A DNA stretch of 64,000 nucleotides from Apodospora peruviana (Eukaryota; Ascomycota; Sordariomycetes; Sordariales; Lasiosphaeriaceae), in assembly GCA_033439685.1 (NCBI GenBank), contig JAUEDM010000007.1, forward strand, positions 3,152,501 through 3,216,500, written 5' to 3'. Made by a program: the position numbers and the translations under genes. The notes under the pieces are model-generated. The model was not told where the DNA came from and did no database searches. It was given only the letters and a program-made list of their open reading frames with translations. Of the stretch, positions 22,731 through 34,015 are shown one piece after another; position 1 is the stretch's first letter, and each line of letters begins with the position of its first letter.

Positions 22731-23847
22731 CGTAAATGTCTCCAAGGCTGCTGGTAGTAGCTACAGGTTTTCAGCCAGGTTCCATGAGGAAGATTCATTT
22801 CTATAGTACCCAGGCTTGACTGTCTTACCCCTGAATTGCAAGGAACAAGAGAGGTTGGATGGTTACATGAAGCCAAGCCGCGCTGTTGATCTGGGGTAAT
22901 ACCCGCTGCAATATATCCGACCCAGACTAGTAACAACTCTAAGTAAATTAAGCCGCGTAACATTCCTTTCCGTAACGCGGGGAAATAAGCCTTATATATC
23001 TGTAGAGCCGGTGAGGATTGGTGGACCATCTCCTACATTCCGAGGGAGCATCTGCCTTCCTGGCTCTGAGCTAATATATTAACGTCTGTTTATTTGGAGA
23101 TGACGCGGTTGACTAACCATTGCTACCTGCCTTTGCCGAATCGAGTGCCGACAGTCGGCTATAGCTTCCCCAACGGGCCCGTGTCGAAGCCGACTCGATA
23201 TCACCCAGTACAAGTGAGAATAAACGTCCGCCGAATGATGGAATGGGGACTTCGTCGGGCCTAGATTGGATGGTTAAGATTGGCTGAAGGAGATAGTATG
23301 GAACAAGTTCTCTGGGGACAATGATCGACCTCTGTGTGTACCGACAGTTTGTAAAAATGCTGTTCTCGGGTGAGTGCCTGGTTATTGTTTAGTAGCCTAT
23401 CGCATTCGTTGAACGTGGTGGCATTTGTGATCTTGCACGTCGACTTCAACTCGTCCCCACGTCTGGTTTATCATCGTGAGCATGGCGGTGCGCTCGACTT
23501 CCCCATTCATCTTCACCTCTAGCTTGCGAACTTTGAGATTCAATAGGCGATTCACGGGTGTAAAGCTGAGGGGATGGATTCTTTTGCAGAGGATTAGGTT
23601 CCAGGGTCCTTGTCAGTTGTATTGGATTGGGTTGTACTCTACAAGACATGGATGATTAAGGTAAATGATAGCGTTGGGAATGGAAAATGGATAATTATCT
23701 AGTTACTGTCGGTGTATATGATTGTCAGAAGACTGCATACATAAGACAACCCCTCCACACCCGTCCATGTACACTCGCTCATACCATTGTTTCCAACTTC
23801 CCACTGCTCAATTAAAACCAAAGTTGCCTACTCATTCAACTGACCTC
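22731..23847. other. Intergenic region
   Basis: 1.1 kb between the tyrosinase promoter side and the 3' end of the next gene. AT-rich patches near 22900-23080. No gene supported. Confidence 0.4.
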
Positions 23848-24951
23848 TCAAGCGGTTCTGGTCAAGGTGATATCATCGAGATAAACAATCATCGGGGCAG
23901 TCTTGGTGGCCTGATACGTAACCGAGAGGGTACCAAACGATGTGGAAGGCGTCAGAGAGAACTTTTGTTGAATCCATCTCCCAGTTGGCTGACTGGTCAT
24001 CGAAACAACCAGCTGGAGGGCCTGACCCGGGTACTGGACCTGGAGAGACAAGGTCCCGCGCGACAGATTGCTCGTGGAGAAGTACCAGAAGCTGAACTCA
24101 TATCTTCCGCCCGGCTCGAACTTGACCCTGTGCACCCACCCGGTGGAGTCGTCGGCGAGGTTGTTGTACGTCAACTTAAGACTGTAAGAGCCGGTGTGTG
24201 CCTGGTCGGTACTGACGGTTGTCAGGAGATTTCCCGGCGTCGCGGGGTTGATCTGGTGCCAGTTGCCCAAGTCTCCCTTCTCGAATCCGGAGTTGTCGTA
24301 AGCTGGGATGATCGGGTTCGAAGTAGCGGTAGCCGCTGGGGGGCAGGCCGACGTTGACTGGCAGTAGATGGGTGCGGCGGAGACACAGCTGAAGGCGCTT
24401 GCTGGGTCGAATGCGGCCTGTCCGAGATTGGCGAAACAGCCAGAGACTTCGGGAACAACCTGGCTGCTGTAGGCTATCAGTGCGCTTGTGCAAGCACTGG
24501 CGTGCAACGATATAGTCGTTGGTGCGGCGACGGCTGTCATGCTGGTGCAACGGGCCGGGATGGATCGCCAGCATACCTCCGGGGCCCAGGTCGCTATTGT
24601 GGCCTCGCAAGTGGCCTCGTAAGGGGGATCTGATGTGGTGGTAATGACGGGGCTCGATGTCGATGTTGGTCCCACAGTAGAGCTTGGGACAGAGGAACTT
24701 GACGTCGAGATTACGGACGAGGTCAAAGTCGAGCTCACGATAATCTCAATCGCCGAGGATGAGGCCGATGACGCGGTCGGGAGGATGGAGTCCGTGGTGG
24801 TAGTTGCCGACAAGACCGACGAGGAAATGGAGTGCTGGCAACGTCCCCTCTTCCGGTGCTTCTTCGGGGCCACATCGTGGGCAGAGACCTCAGCAATGGC
24901 AATGACGGTGAAAAGAGCGGCAGCCCGGAGGCTCAAACGAGTGTACACCAT
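23848..24951 (-). CDS. Secreted Ser/Thr-rich protein with jelly-roll (CBM-like) C-terminus
   Basis: Single exon; the ATG at 24951 gives 367 aa beginning MVYTRLSLRAAALFTVIAIA, a good signal peptide. An upstream in-frame ATG at 25038 would add 29 residues and bury the signal, so the internal start is preferred. After a basic KKHRKRGR patch comes a Ser/Thr-rich stalk (about residues 40-120), likely O-glycosylated. A Cys-containing middle follows (about 120-215, eight or more cysteines), then a C-terminal beta-sandwich of about 150 aa. That part reads NSGFEKGDLGNWHQ, HTGSYSLKLTYNN, GGRYEFSFWYFSTS and MIVYLDDITLT, the layout of carbohydrate-binding or galactose-binding-like modules. It is probably a cell-wall or extracellular sugar-binding protein. 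No enzyme motif seen. Confidence 0.75.
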   Translation of the reverse strand: MVYTRLSLRAAALFTVIAIAEVSAHDVAPKKHRKRGRCQHSISSSVLSATTTTDSILPTASSASSSAIEIIVSSTLTSSVISTSSSSVPSSTVGPTSTSSPVITTTSDPPYEATCEATIATWAPEVCWRSIPARCTSMTAVAAPTTISLHASACTSALIAYSSQVVPEVSGCFANLGQAAFDPASAFSCVSAAPIYCQSTSACPPAATATSNPIIPAYDNSGFEKGDLGNWHQINPATPGNLLTTVSTDQAHTGSYSLKLTYNNLADDSTGWVHRVKFEPGGRYEFSFWYFSTSNLSRGTLSLQVQYPGQALQLVVSMTSQPTGRWIQQKFSLTPSTSFGTLSVTYQATKTAPMIVYLDDITLTRTA

Positions 24952-26804
24952 TGTTGAGGACTGGTGGCTCCTGTGTCTGTTTTCAGCAAAAAAAGATGAA
25001 AGGAGGGAAGCGCGTGAACCGTTCCCGCGTCCTGACATGATGTCCTTGTTGTGTTTTTATTGACTCACTCAGCTGAACCCCTTTGGGCCGCTTTACCTTC
25101 AGATCGGGACACTATCTCCGGGAATGTGGATCCAAAATGGGGAAGCCAATTCGATAACAGTTTTAAGCCGTGATTCTCACCAAATCTGTTAGTAGGATTT
25201 GACAGATCTGTGTGCGTCAAGTCAGTATGGGCGCTTCTAGATTACAACGGGCTTGGTGTTGATCAATAGCGTGCAAACAAGGAGAGTTGAACCCCACGCA
25301 GCGCTCCAGCAGTCGAAGGGTCTGGACTCTGACCGGCAGGGATTCTGCTGATCGGGGTACGGGTTCCTGAATTTTGGCGTCTGAAAGTTTCAAAAGAGGT
25401 GGGTTCAGCATGTTTGTTGATCTGATTTGCTCTTGCCCTGAACCGATTTTTTTCGCCGCGACCCGAAGCCACCACACCCAGGCGGGCCAGACAGCTAACG
25501 GCGCGCGCCACTCCAACAGCCACATTGACAACGCCAAGGCTTTTGCACAAATGCTCACCGCCGCTTTCGTGGACAGTTCAGTTTCAAATTTTTGACTTGA
25601 ACTTCACCCATTTCAATCAACCCCTTACCCTTCAATTTATTATTCCAACCCTACTACAGTAGTAACTTGACGTACAGTAATCTGAGAATCTGGCCCTAGG
25701 TCGACCGACTTGAACCAAAGTCTAGTTCTAGACCGGTAAGCTGCTTGGAGATTGGGTTCTGGAAAAGTGATCTCTCAATGCGGAGCTCCTGGCACCCAAT
25801 GACGTACTTGAGGCACCTTGATAGCCTGCCTGCCTCGAACTTTCTGGTCCAGAAGTGGCTGAGTTCGGCCATGGAAACACAAACATAATAAGCTCATCGA
25901 CCACGAGTTTCTGGGTCCTTGCTGAAGCTCCGAGTTCAAATGGGATGTTCCCGAGTTTCTTTGGGCAGCCGTGGTGATGGCTGCAGGCAAGGACCCTGCC
26001 TTCCAGGTTGGCGTCATAGTAGTACGTCCTTCCAGCGGGCTTGAAACTCGAGCTTTCTGATTATTAGCAACAGAAGGGTGGAATTTCTCCAAATTTGACG
26101 TGTCACAGGCCCGCTGTTAGTGAACCATGCCTTTTCCCAAATTTAGTATAGGAGAAATTTGGACCACTTTTAACAGCAGTGTGGTGTGGGCAGCAGTCCT
26201 ACCCCCGTTTTTGGCAGTGTCTTCTTCTTTGTCTGACGTCTCTGTGTTACACAAACTCAAACACACAAGTTTAAATAATTCGTGTAAAGGAGTGTGGCAC
26301 GCTTTTTAACTCAGCCGCACGCTCATCGCGACTCCAACTTCCCCCAATCTCGGCTTGTTATAGAAATGCATGAGCTCAGCCTCGGGTTAGACTGCGGCGC
26401 TGTAGACGGCCCTATCCCAGGCGATTGGTTGATTGCTTGGCGCTGCGCCGCGGCCCCACCCAAGGGCCGACCCTATGTAGAGCCGGCAGCGGCACGGCCT
26501 CTTCATCCCGTCTCGTCTCAAGGGGGTCCCAATGCATGAGTCTCCAACAGAAATAAGGGACAGGTTCATCCGCCCCCCGGCAATCACTTCAAACCGAGCC
26601 TCAACGTTTCATCCCCTGATTTCAGTTCGTCTGGGTTTTGATGCATCTCCTCCAGTCCCCGCAACATCATCACTTCAGTTTGGCATCTTGAGGTGATTTG
26701 ACCAGCGATTGGAATAACTACATTATACTATATGGTATTTCTATATCTTTTGTGTACCCCCCGCGACAGCCTGTGAACACGTCCAATCCCCGCGCCGAGC
26801 CATC
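24952..26804. other. Gene-poor region
   Basis: 1.85 kb with no supportable gene. Short ORFs at 25217-25558 (both strands) and 26127-26539 lack motifs. Sequence near 26127-26290 is T-rich and may be an old repeat relic. Confidence 0.35.
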
Positions 26805-28409
26805 ATGGCCAATGACGCCGACTTCAAAAATCTCAACATCACCTCCCTCAACGATCTCAGGATCTCCTACCTCACAGACTTCATTCTTGCTCGCGGAACC
26901 AACCTCACACAGAACCATGGTATCCCATGCGAGGCAGCCTCCAATCTTCTTCCACTCACAAACCTCTCCTCGCTAAGCATACGCGCGCCAGACCCAAAGA
27001 TCGCAAACTCCAACTTGACCGTCAACGCCGACCCGGCCCTCCTGGACGTAGGAATCGTCAACCTCCAGCGTTTCGCGAGCCAAGTCTTCCCGTATCCAGT
27101 CAGCGGGTCCAGCATCGGGGATGTCGCGAGTTGGTGGGCAGCGTCCGCTGCCAACGACAGGGAAAACACGACCGACTTCCTGAGCGCAGTGGTGAATACC
27201 TGCGCGAGCACGTATTGTCGACGTGGACACATTACGATTGGTAATCCCGATATTGTCGGGATTGGGGTTAGCCCTCCCCTTTCTCACTCTGTCCCAGACT
27301 CATTGATAACTGACCACGATAAACCACAGATGCTAACAGCAGTCTCGATGCTCCTCTTCCTCGCCATCGCCTTCTCCATCCTCTCCTTCGGCCCAGTAGT
27401 CGACATCGTCTCGCGCCCGTCCCCCAAGAAGCACTTCAGCTTCCGACAGTCCTGCATCGGCACCGTCGATGAGCTCTTCAGCGCCGTCTACGTCTTCGGC
27501 ATTTCCGTGCTAGTGTCAACCTTTGCCTTCCGCTATCGCACCGACGCACGCTTCGACGTACTCATGGCAGACGGCCTATCCCTCTGCTGCAGCACGACGG
27601 TCATCATGCTGGCGGCAACCTACTGGGCGCATAACAAGCAGCGACCCCACGCGACCGCGTCCTTCATCGTCACAGCCATCATCACGATCGCGCTCTTCGG
27701 GACCCACTTCAACGTGGCCAGCAAGCGCGCGAGTCCGGTAGAACTGGCCTGCGGCACGGGCAAAGGCTGGATCACCGTCACACAAGGGGATCCGTTCGAT
27801 ATGAGGCTGTTCCGGTTCATACCCGTCGGCTTCGCGTGCTGGTGCATGGCGCTGATCGGGGCGGTGTTCCACCATCCGATCATGCACAAGCGCCGGCCCG
27901 CTGCTCAACGAAAATGGGCGCTGGGATTTTGGAAGGTCGCCGAGTCGCTGCCCAGCGTGTTTGGGTGTATCAGTCTCGCCATTTATGCGGCGTATTTCTT
28001 CAATACCTGGCACATGATGAAGGAGACGTACGGGGAAGCGTTTACGAGCGCCGAGAAGACGTGGGGGTTTGGGCAGTACCTGGCCGTGTTTACGTGGCTG
28101 CCGCCGATATTGACGTTTGCACATCTTTTCTTCAGCGGGATGAAGGGTATGCTTGAGACGAGGCTGCCCAAGGGGTGGAGGGTGGAGCACGATGATGAAG
28201 GGCATGACGCCCCGGCGGTAAAGATGATGACTATTGGTAACGGTAGTCAGCCGCAGTGGGACAAGGGATTTGCAAAGCCGGACGAGAGGAAGACGTTCGT
28301 AACGGCGGTGGAGGAGATGAACGGGCCGGTTACTCCTCCTTTGGCGGCAGAGTCACCCAGGTACCGACGAGGAGGGACTCTTGGGTATGGACAACCTGGT
28401 ATAAATTAA
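26805..28409 (+). CDS. Multi-pass membrane protein, fungal orphan
   Basis: The whole region is one open frame of 534 codons, but 27267-27329 looks like a 63-nt stopless intron (GTTAGC donor, AACTGAC branch-like motif, CACAG acceptor). Spliced exons 26805-27266 and 27330-28409 give 513 aa. The start has a strong context (atcATGGCC). The N-terminal 150 residues carry several N-glycosylation sequons (NIT, NLT, NLS, NTT) and Cys pairs, consistent with an extracellular or lumenal domain. About six to seven hydrophobic helices follow (LTAVSMLLFLAIAFSILSFG, LFSAVYVFGISVLVSTFAF, TASFIVTAIITIALFGTHF, FACWCMALIGAVFHH, LPSVFGCISLAIYAAYFF, YLAVFTWLPPILTFAHLFF). The C-terminal tail is polar. No catalytic motif or named family recognised. 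Confidence 0.8.
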   Translation: MANDADFKNLNITSLNDLRISYLTDFILARGTNLTQNHGIPCEAASNLLPLTNLSSLSIRAPDPKIANSNLTVNADPALLDVGIVNLQRFASQVFPYPVSGSSIGDVASWWAASAANDRENTTDFLSAVVNTCASTYCRRGHITIGNPDIVGIGVSPPLSHSVPDSLITDHDKPQMLTAVSMLLFLAIAFSILSFGPVVDIVSRPSPKKHFSFRQSCIGTVDELFSAVYVFGISVLVSTFAFRYRTDARFDVLMADGLSLCCSTTVIMLAATYWAHNKQRPHATASFIVTAIITIALFGTHFNVASKRASPVELACGTGKGWITVTQGDPFDMRLFRFIPVGFACWCMALIGAVFHHPIMHKRRPAAQRKWALGFWKVAESLPSVFGCISLAIYAAYFFNTWHMMKETYGEAFTSAEKTWGFGQYLAVFTWLPPILTFAHLFFSGMKGMLETRLPKGWRVEHDDEGHDAPAVKMMTIGNGSQPQWDKGFAKPDERKTFVTAVEEMNGPVTPPLAAESPRYRRGGTLGYGQPGIN

Positions 28410-29039
28410 GGCTATGGATGATTTCCCGGGGATCTCGGTGTTTTATGGAGTTTGAATTACGGGCTGGTTAGGGCATACTTGGGAGATTCCATCACTCCAT
28501 CTCCATCCTACATTAATCAACCCCCGTGACCATGAACAACGGGAATCCTGCGTCAGTCGCGGGTCATGAAAGGAGCTAGGTCGGCGGGTTATTAACGAGG
28601 GATTAGTTATACGAACATGACTTATTTGTATAGATCAAATATGGGTATTTGCCTGGTGAAGACGCGTCGTACTTTGATTGACTGGGCCCCGTAGAATTGA
28701 ACGGCATGTTTTGACGTTTTACTCTCCGCTTGTCATAAGTGCAAACGATATGCATTAGCTTTTTCACATGGAGGCATCCCAGTTTCACCAATATTGTCAA
28801 TGGCAGCCAAAGGAAAGGCATTGGGAATATTCTCTCAAAGCCCAATCAGTGTCATGAAAAAGCCTGCCCCAACGCAAAGCGAACGTGTGTAGATGAAATA
28901 CAATATACGATATGCCTTGAACTCGGTTTCCCTGCCCTTCAGGCCCCTTCAAGTCTCCTGGCCCATCATGGACCAACTTTCAACGGGATAACTACGGCTC
29001 GACGGCCACCACATGTGCAAAGACCCACCCAGGCACCGC
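28410..29039. other. Intergenic between convergent genes
   Basis: 630 bp between convergent genes; presumably the two 3' untranslated regions. No motif noted. Confidence 0.45.
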
Positions 29040-30402
29040 TCACAGATACTGGCCAGGCTGACGGACAAGCAGCAGCGCAGACACGTTGACCACCCACCCC
29101 TCGCCCGTCGTCCACAACGGATACGGCACCCACGCCCCAACACGCACGGCATCAACAACCCCCGCCGCGCCCCAGATCGCCTCAACGGTGCCGATCGAAT
29201 TGTGATCAGCCCGACCCATCACGTCCGCCACCCTCCTCGTTCCCGTCTCGAACTCGCCCTTGGCGTACTCCAACATCTGCGCCAGCTCGTCTCCGGTCAG
29301 GTCGACCATCTCGAGGGCCGTCAGCCCGCCCCACGACAGCCCATCGTTCACCACCCCGCACAGAAACACCATCTCCCTGGTTTGGGCAAGCTGGTGCCCA
29401 AACACGCTCAGGAACCTGAGCACGGATTCCTCCGCCTCGTCTCCTCCCGCTTCACCACCCGCCGGCGGCAAGCGGCGGTAAAACTGCCCGTCCAGCTCAC
29501 GCAGGACATGACAAACGGCCATGCTGGCCGGCACAACGACGCGGCGGAACCGAGCGACCCAGCGCAGGACGGAGAATTGCGCCATGGCGCGGGACAGGAA
29601 TGACACGAAACCGGCGGGGCCGGCGAAGGAGTTGGCAAACAGCCAGGCCAGAGCGGGGTGGAGGTCCTCGACTATCAGCACGTCACGACTGTAGTCGATG
29701 CGCAGACCGCGTAGGCCCAGGTAGTCGAGGACCCCCCCGTCGTTGTTGTTGTCGGGGCCGGGGCCGGGGACGGCGGCGGCGGCGGCGTTGACGCAGATTG
29801 CGTCCAGGTGGTGCAGGCGGCCGGCCGGGAGAGGTGCTTGGGGGCGGTCCAGGACTTTGAAGCGCACCATAATGGCGCGGGGGCCGGTCGGCGCGGGAGC
29901 AGCAGCAGCAAGGACCGGAGCAACAGGCGCAGGCGCAGGAGCAGGCGCAACAGTACCGGACTGAAAAAAAAAAAAAAAAGACAAAGTCAGCTAACTGTTC
30001 ACTAGCTGAAGTGTGTTAGGACAGGTAATACATACCACAGCGATCGTAGTCTCTGGGACCGGAAACGAGCGAGCCACGGGAGGCGGCGCAGGTTGGACGG
30101 GGACCATGATAAGCTGGTCGGGAAAGACTGCGACCTGCAGGTCGTCAACCCCAGGGACCGGAACCAGGACGTCAAAGGTTGGTAAATGAAGAGACGGTAA
30201 TATTAGTAAGGTATACTGAGATAATGAGCTGAGGAGTCCAGGGACATACCCTGATCACCGGAAAGCCGGGCACAAACGGTTCGGCGACAGGGGCCGGGAT
30301 CGGTGCGACGACGGGGCAGGTGGCCCAGGCCACGAAGACGGACACAGGACCGACCGGACGAGCAGGGGCGGCGGCAGCGGCCAGAGGCGACGGCTCTTCC
30401 AT
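29040..30402 (-). CDS. Ala/Pro-rich orphan protein, 390 aa, three exons
   Basis: Exons 30402-30250, 30134-30036 and 29960-29040 join in phase 0 to 390 aa. The start ATG is MEEPSPLAAAAAPARPVGPV. The second acceptor is preceded by 16 consecutive T (minus strand). The first 115 residues are Ala/Pro/Val-rich low complexity. The remainder is compact (LDYLGLRGLRIDYSRDVLIV, LAWLFANSFAG, ALEMVDLTGDELAQMLEYAK, DHNSIGTVEAIWGA), with no signal peptide or catalytic motif recognised. The fold and function are unknown. GC content is high compared with flanking spacer. Confidence 0.65.
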
Positions 30403-31196
30403 AATGGTATCGAGCTGGGAGATATGATGTTAGCTGACATAATTCGACCGACGAAATTGTGAGGTTGAACAGACCCCGAGGAGGAGGATGGGAGGACGAA
30501 GAGGTCGAGAAGAAGAAGGACGATAACAAGAAGACGAAGAAGACAAAGGGCAAGAAGAAGGGAGTCGACAAGAAGTGAACCTTCGTCCGTTAAATCTTAA
30601 CGGAGCAAACAAAAGCCATGGCACACAGATAATCGAGCAAAGGGATAACTGCGCCGTAAATGCGACATCGAAGACGCCGTGAAGCTTGTCACCAGATCGA
30701 CGAGACGATGAACAATGCTTAGTAACGGAGGCCCGAGTCCGTGGTCACGAATTTGGCGTTCATTAATTGACAGGTAATGAATCCTTCCTCATGACCGACG
30801 ACAAGTACGCGACCTTGGTCCTTGATCAGAGACAAAGCTGAACATCCAAGCCGCCGCTCCGGGGTTTCAAACAACGGAGGCAACGCGCCGCGGGACAGCA
30901 GTGACTGCACCGATGTTGCATAGAGCCAACCTTTGAGTTCAAGTTCCCAAGGTGCGACCCAATACCCGCAACAGCGAGCTGACACCGGCCGAATCGATCC
31001 GGAACCGACAATACCAGACCAGTGACGATAAAGAGGAATGGGGTGCCCGGCTAGCCGCGAAGATGTCGCCACAAGAACCATCATCAAGGGCGAGAATTTT
31101 TCATTCGTCTTCGACAGTAGACAGACAGACTCCCTCGAGACTCGAAGACTTCTCTTCCACAAAGCCTTCTTGACCGCGTTTGCTTGGGCGATTCTA
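30403..31196. other. Intergenic region, possible 5' UTR and ORF debris
   Basis: The first 200 bp upstream of 30402 are rich in AGAAG/GAAGA purine words (plus strand), probably a long pyrimidine-rich leader of the orphan gene. An open minus-strand stretch (31162-30719) contains LIKDQGRVLVVGHEEGFITC, but it has no ATG start and no family. Confidence 0.3.
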
Positions 31197-31425
31197 TCAA
31201 GTTGCGGGGTGTTTGCTCTTGACTTCGTCTTCCAGGATGATATGATCGATCATATAGTTCAGGGCACTAGCATGTCAAGTAACCTCTTTCCGTGATTGAA
31301 TAACTCCATCGCGGTCGGCTTTTCTGTATATCGTCCTCAACAACGCCTCGAGATGCTCTTGGTACTCTGGGTCCCGCTCCTCGAGATTCTCGGCAACATT
31401 TTCGTGATCGGGAGGAAAGAATCAT
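31197..31425 (-). pseudogene. Protein-like fragment with an in-frame stop
   Basis: A charged helical stretch (ENVAENLEERDPEYQEHLEA, then RKADRDGVIQSRKEVT) is followed by a TGA at 31277-31275. The same frame continues ASALNYMIDHIILEDEVKSK to a second stop at 31199. It looks coding, but it lacks a start and has no recognised family. Probably a gene remnant. Confidence 0.3.
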
Positions 31426-31754
31426 GTTTGTGTCTCGTATCCTTTATGTTGGCCATTTGTTAAGCCCAAGTCGTTCTGGAATCGGCCCCCCAGAAGAATT
31501 AGTTTCTTTCTTAGACATTTTCCCTCTGTTTTCCGTTTCGTATACGGTGGTACCTGCATCGTACCGCTTTTGCATGTTCAATCCCATCTTGTCGACGATG
31601 AAGCAGTGGTGAAGACGCGAATGGAAAGCGGAATGGAGGATGTGCACTGTAGCGTGGCGGCGAGAGAGAGTAGGGAGGCGGACTGTCCCAACCTCCTTTA
31701 GTGTACCCCATTGAGCTTGGCTGCATCCTAGTATAATCTTGAATCTCTCAGCGG

Positions 31755-31756
<2 letters not shown>

Positions 31757-31786
<30 letters not shown>
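31757..31786 (+). repeat. 30-nt poly(G) tract
   Basis: Thirty consecutive G on the plus strand (C on the minus strand). Such a tract can form a G-quadruplex and is prone to length change and assembly error. Confidence 0.9.
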
Positions 31787-31789
<3 letters not shown>

Positions 31790-32060
31790 GGAGTGGTAAG
31801 AACGCAGGAATTATTGTACCATTTTTTTAACCTCGCCCCGGGCTTTTGTGTCTTCACTGCTTCGGTTGATCCCTTCCGCGTGCTCGTTGTACCAAAGGAA
31901 GGAAATGAACTCTCAAAATAAAATGAATGTGTTGGCGGCTGGGTGTTAAGGTGGAAAAAGGAGCAGTCTCGGAAAGTAAGAAAAATAACAAAAGAGCATT
32001 GTGAAGAGCAAGAAAGTGCAGAGAAATAAAATGACCCTGCTTGCGGGTTGGTTTACGTAC

Positions 32061-32177
32061 CTGTGCCAGGGACTGGCGACGACGCGGCAGAGCATTCGGG
32101 CCGGAGCCGGTACGGCGGCGCTTGGCGGCCGGAACATCGGCGTCGGGTGCGCCACGACGGACACGGCTCGAAGACAT
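32061..32177 (-). CDS. Possible first exon of a small basic protein
   Basis: ATG 32177 opens a 39-codon exon, MSSSRVRRGAPDADVPAAKR then RRTGSGPN..QSLAQ, ending exactly at a GTACGT donor (32060). It has a nuclear-signal-like AAKRRR motif. I cannot identify the continuing exon downstream, where the 30-G tract lies, so the gene is incomplete or spurious. Confidence 0.25.
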
Positions 32178-32382
32178 GTCGTATGTCGGTGTGTCTAGCA
32201 GATCGAAAGTTAGTGCTGAAATATCGAAATTGAACGCAATAACACAACCGCAAATAAAAGGATAAAATCATGGAGAACTAAAAGAACAACAGACAAGTCA
32301 GGTGAGTGTGACTTACATGTGTTTGTATGATGTGATATAGTGAATGAGTGATTGGTATGAAGGTTATGGCTTTGTGAAGTTC

Positions 32383-32402
32383 AAAAAAAAAAAAAAAAAA
32401 AA
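32383..32402 (+). repeat. 20-nt poly(A) tract
   Basis: Twenty consecutive A on the plus strand in non-coding sequence. It could be a mononucleotide microsatellite or a retroposon tail; no target-site duplication is obvious. Confidence 0.85.
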
Positions 32403-33654
32403 GATGCCGTGTATGAACGTTCAGAGAGGCCAAGGAAAACAAGAAGGAAAGAAAGGGTTGAAAATGGCTTCAGAGAGGAGATTTATAGCTACGTTTTCTG
32501 GAGGGTGTGGGTTCGCAAGTTGGGCTACAGAACAGCATTTACTATTGTCTTTCTCTTTTGGGAATTTGAACAGACACCCAGGGTAGACGTGGGCTCCATT
32601 GGGGTCGGTTCACTTTTCTCATCGGGGTACGTAGGGTGGCCATTTCTTCTTTTGTTTCCTATTGTCTGCCACGCGTCTACCGTTCAACAGCCAGAGGAGT
32701 CCACCATTACTTCTTACGGTATACCCTGACCATCCTCTTTACTATGTGTTTGTCGATCAGATAGTTCGCAGGCCAACTACCCATGGGGTTCACCGAGGCT
32801 GAGCGAGTCTGCTCAATCGATGTTGCGTTCAAATGACTTGGAGTTATTCAACCATCCCGGAGGTGTGATTCTCCTACCGACGTTTCATCAAGACCGTGCT
32901 GAGCAGATAACCTCGAAATCTGCATGTGGAAGAATATACAGGGTCGATTGCATAATGTGCCAGTTCAGGTCACCTAGAAACACAGGCAGGTCCTTGATAG
33001 CTCGTCAAACTTTAACGAGGGTCAAGGAGCGGATGGAAGTTCAGTGACTGTGTCTTTGGTGGCATTGGGTTCCTGTCATTTTGAACAGCAACGAGGGGCC
33101 ATTTGTCGTCTGTGCTCGGTCATGTCAAGCAGGTAAGATAGCATATTGTTGCCCAGCGAGGTCCTCACTCATATGTTCGAAAGTAGGCCCTCACAGATCC
33201 GTTCCTTGGAATTACACAATAAGGATGGTTTATGTCGAATCTGGCAAATAATTATTCTGCGGAACAGGGCATACACTGCATTCAACAAGCCAACTTGGTG
33301 CCGATCAAACCAGAGAGGTCTATCATATCTTCATGCCCATTGTGACAGGACCATTCATCACCACTTAACTTTTGAACCTCTCCCTCAACAATATGCCTGC
33401 TGGGTTTTGAATCCACCGCGGTCCAGGTTTTACGTTGTTACTAGTATGGCGGCACGATTGTCCACCCTACGACCTGTCAAGCAGATGCACGTGAGCTCCC
33501 TTTCTGCAAATCAGGTAATAATACCTAGGTACCAAAAGAGGTTTGGCAGAAGTGCCATGGTTCCGTCTTGGACGAAGTCCCCCTAGGTTGACCCTCGACG
33601 ACCGCTTTGTGCGGACGCATCTTTCTGTTTTATGTCAAATGTCCAAGGTTGGAT
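32403..33654. other. Intergenic region
   Basis: 1.25 kb with no supported gene. An ORF at 33146-33586 (plus) has no motif and atypical composition. Confidence 0.35.
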
Positions 33655-34015
33655 GGATGGATGGAATTTATTTCGCCCGGAGGCACTAAGCCTAAAGGGC
33701 CTATGCATGCTAACTACATTCGGTTCATCCAATTCTGCCATTGTCCCGTCCAAGCCCTCTACTTTTTCACCTTTAGACCACCCGACGCCTCTTGTGGTAT
33801 TATTAGCAGATCGCCTGGGAGTTTATATTCTCCAAGTGTTCAGCGTCCTATCTTCAGCAGCTAGAGCAGGATCTGCTAGTTGAAGCTACGTAGGCCCTTT
33901 GATCAAGTTCTCTTACTGCGATGCATCTATTCTCTGTGCGTCCAAATCCAGTCTTTCCATTGACATGGCATACTTGATCGTTGCCCGAACTGCCTTCATG
34001 TATATCTCATCCTTC
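33655..34015 (-). mobile_element. 3'-terminal fragment of a LINE (family 2)
   Basis: About 340 bp here are almost identical to 47912-48216, the 3' end of a LINE relic whose coding part is recognisable. Shared words include TTCGGTTCATCCAATTCTGC and GTGTTCAGCGTCCTATCTTC. The fragment has no coding part and abuts the NB-ARC pseudogene at 34016, so a 5'-truncated insertion into or beside that gene is likely. Confidence 0.7.

Noticed and set aside
23722..24357. 211-codon plus-strand ORF over the secreted protein gene
   Set aside because: Antisense to the jelly-roll domain; no motif, and the minus frame has a signal peptide and clear domain features.
29013..29603. 196-codon plus-strand ORF over the Ala/Pro-rich gene
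   Set aside because: Antisense frame rich in Arg/His/Pro; the minus-strand three-exon model keeps phase at both introns.
30719..31162. 147-codon minus-strand ORF as a gene
   Set aside because: Begins at TTG with no ATG near the start, and no family resemblance; kept only as debris.
32383..32402. Poly(A) tract as the tail of a retroposed gene
   Set aside because: No coding sequence upstream resembles a processed gene and no flanking target duplication is visible.
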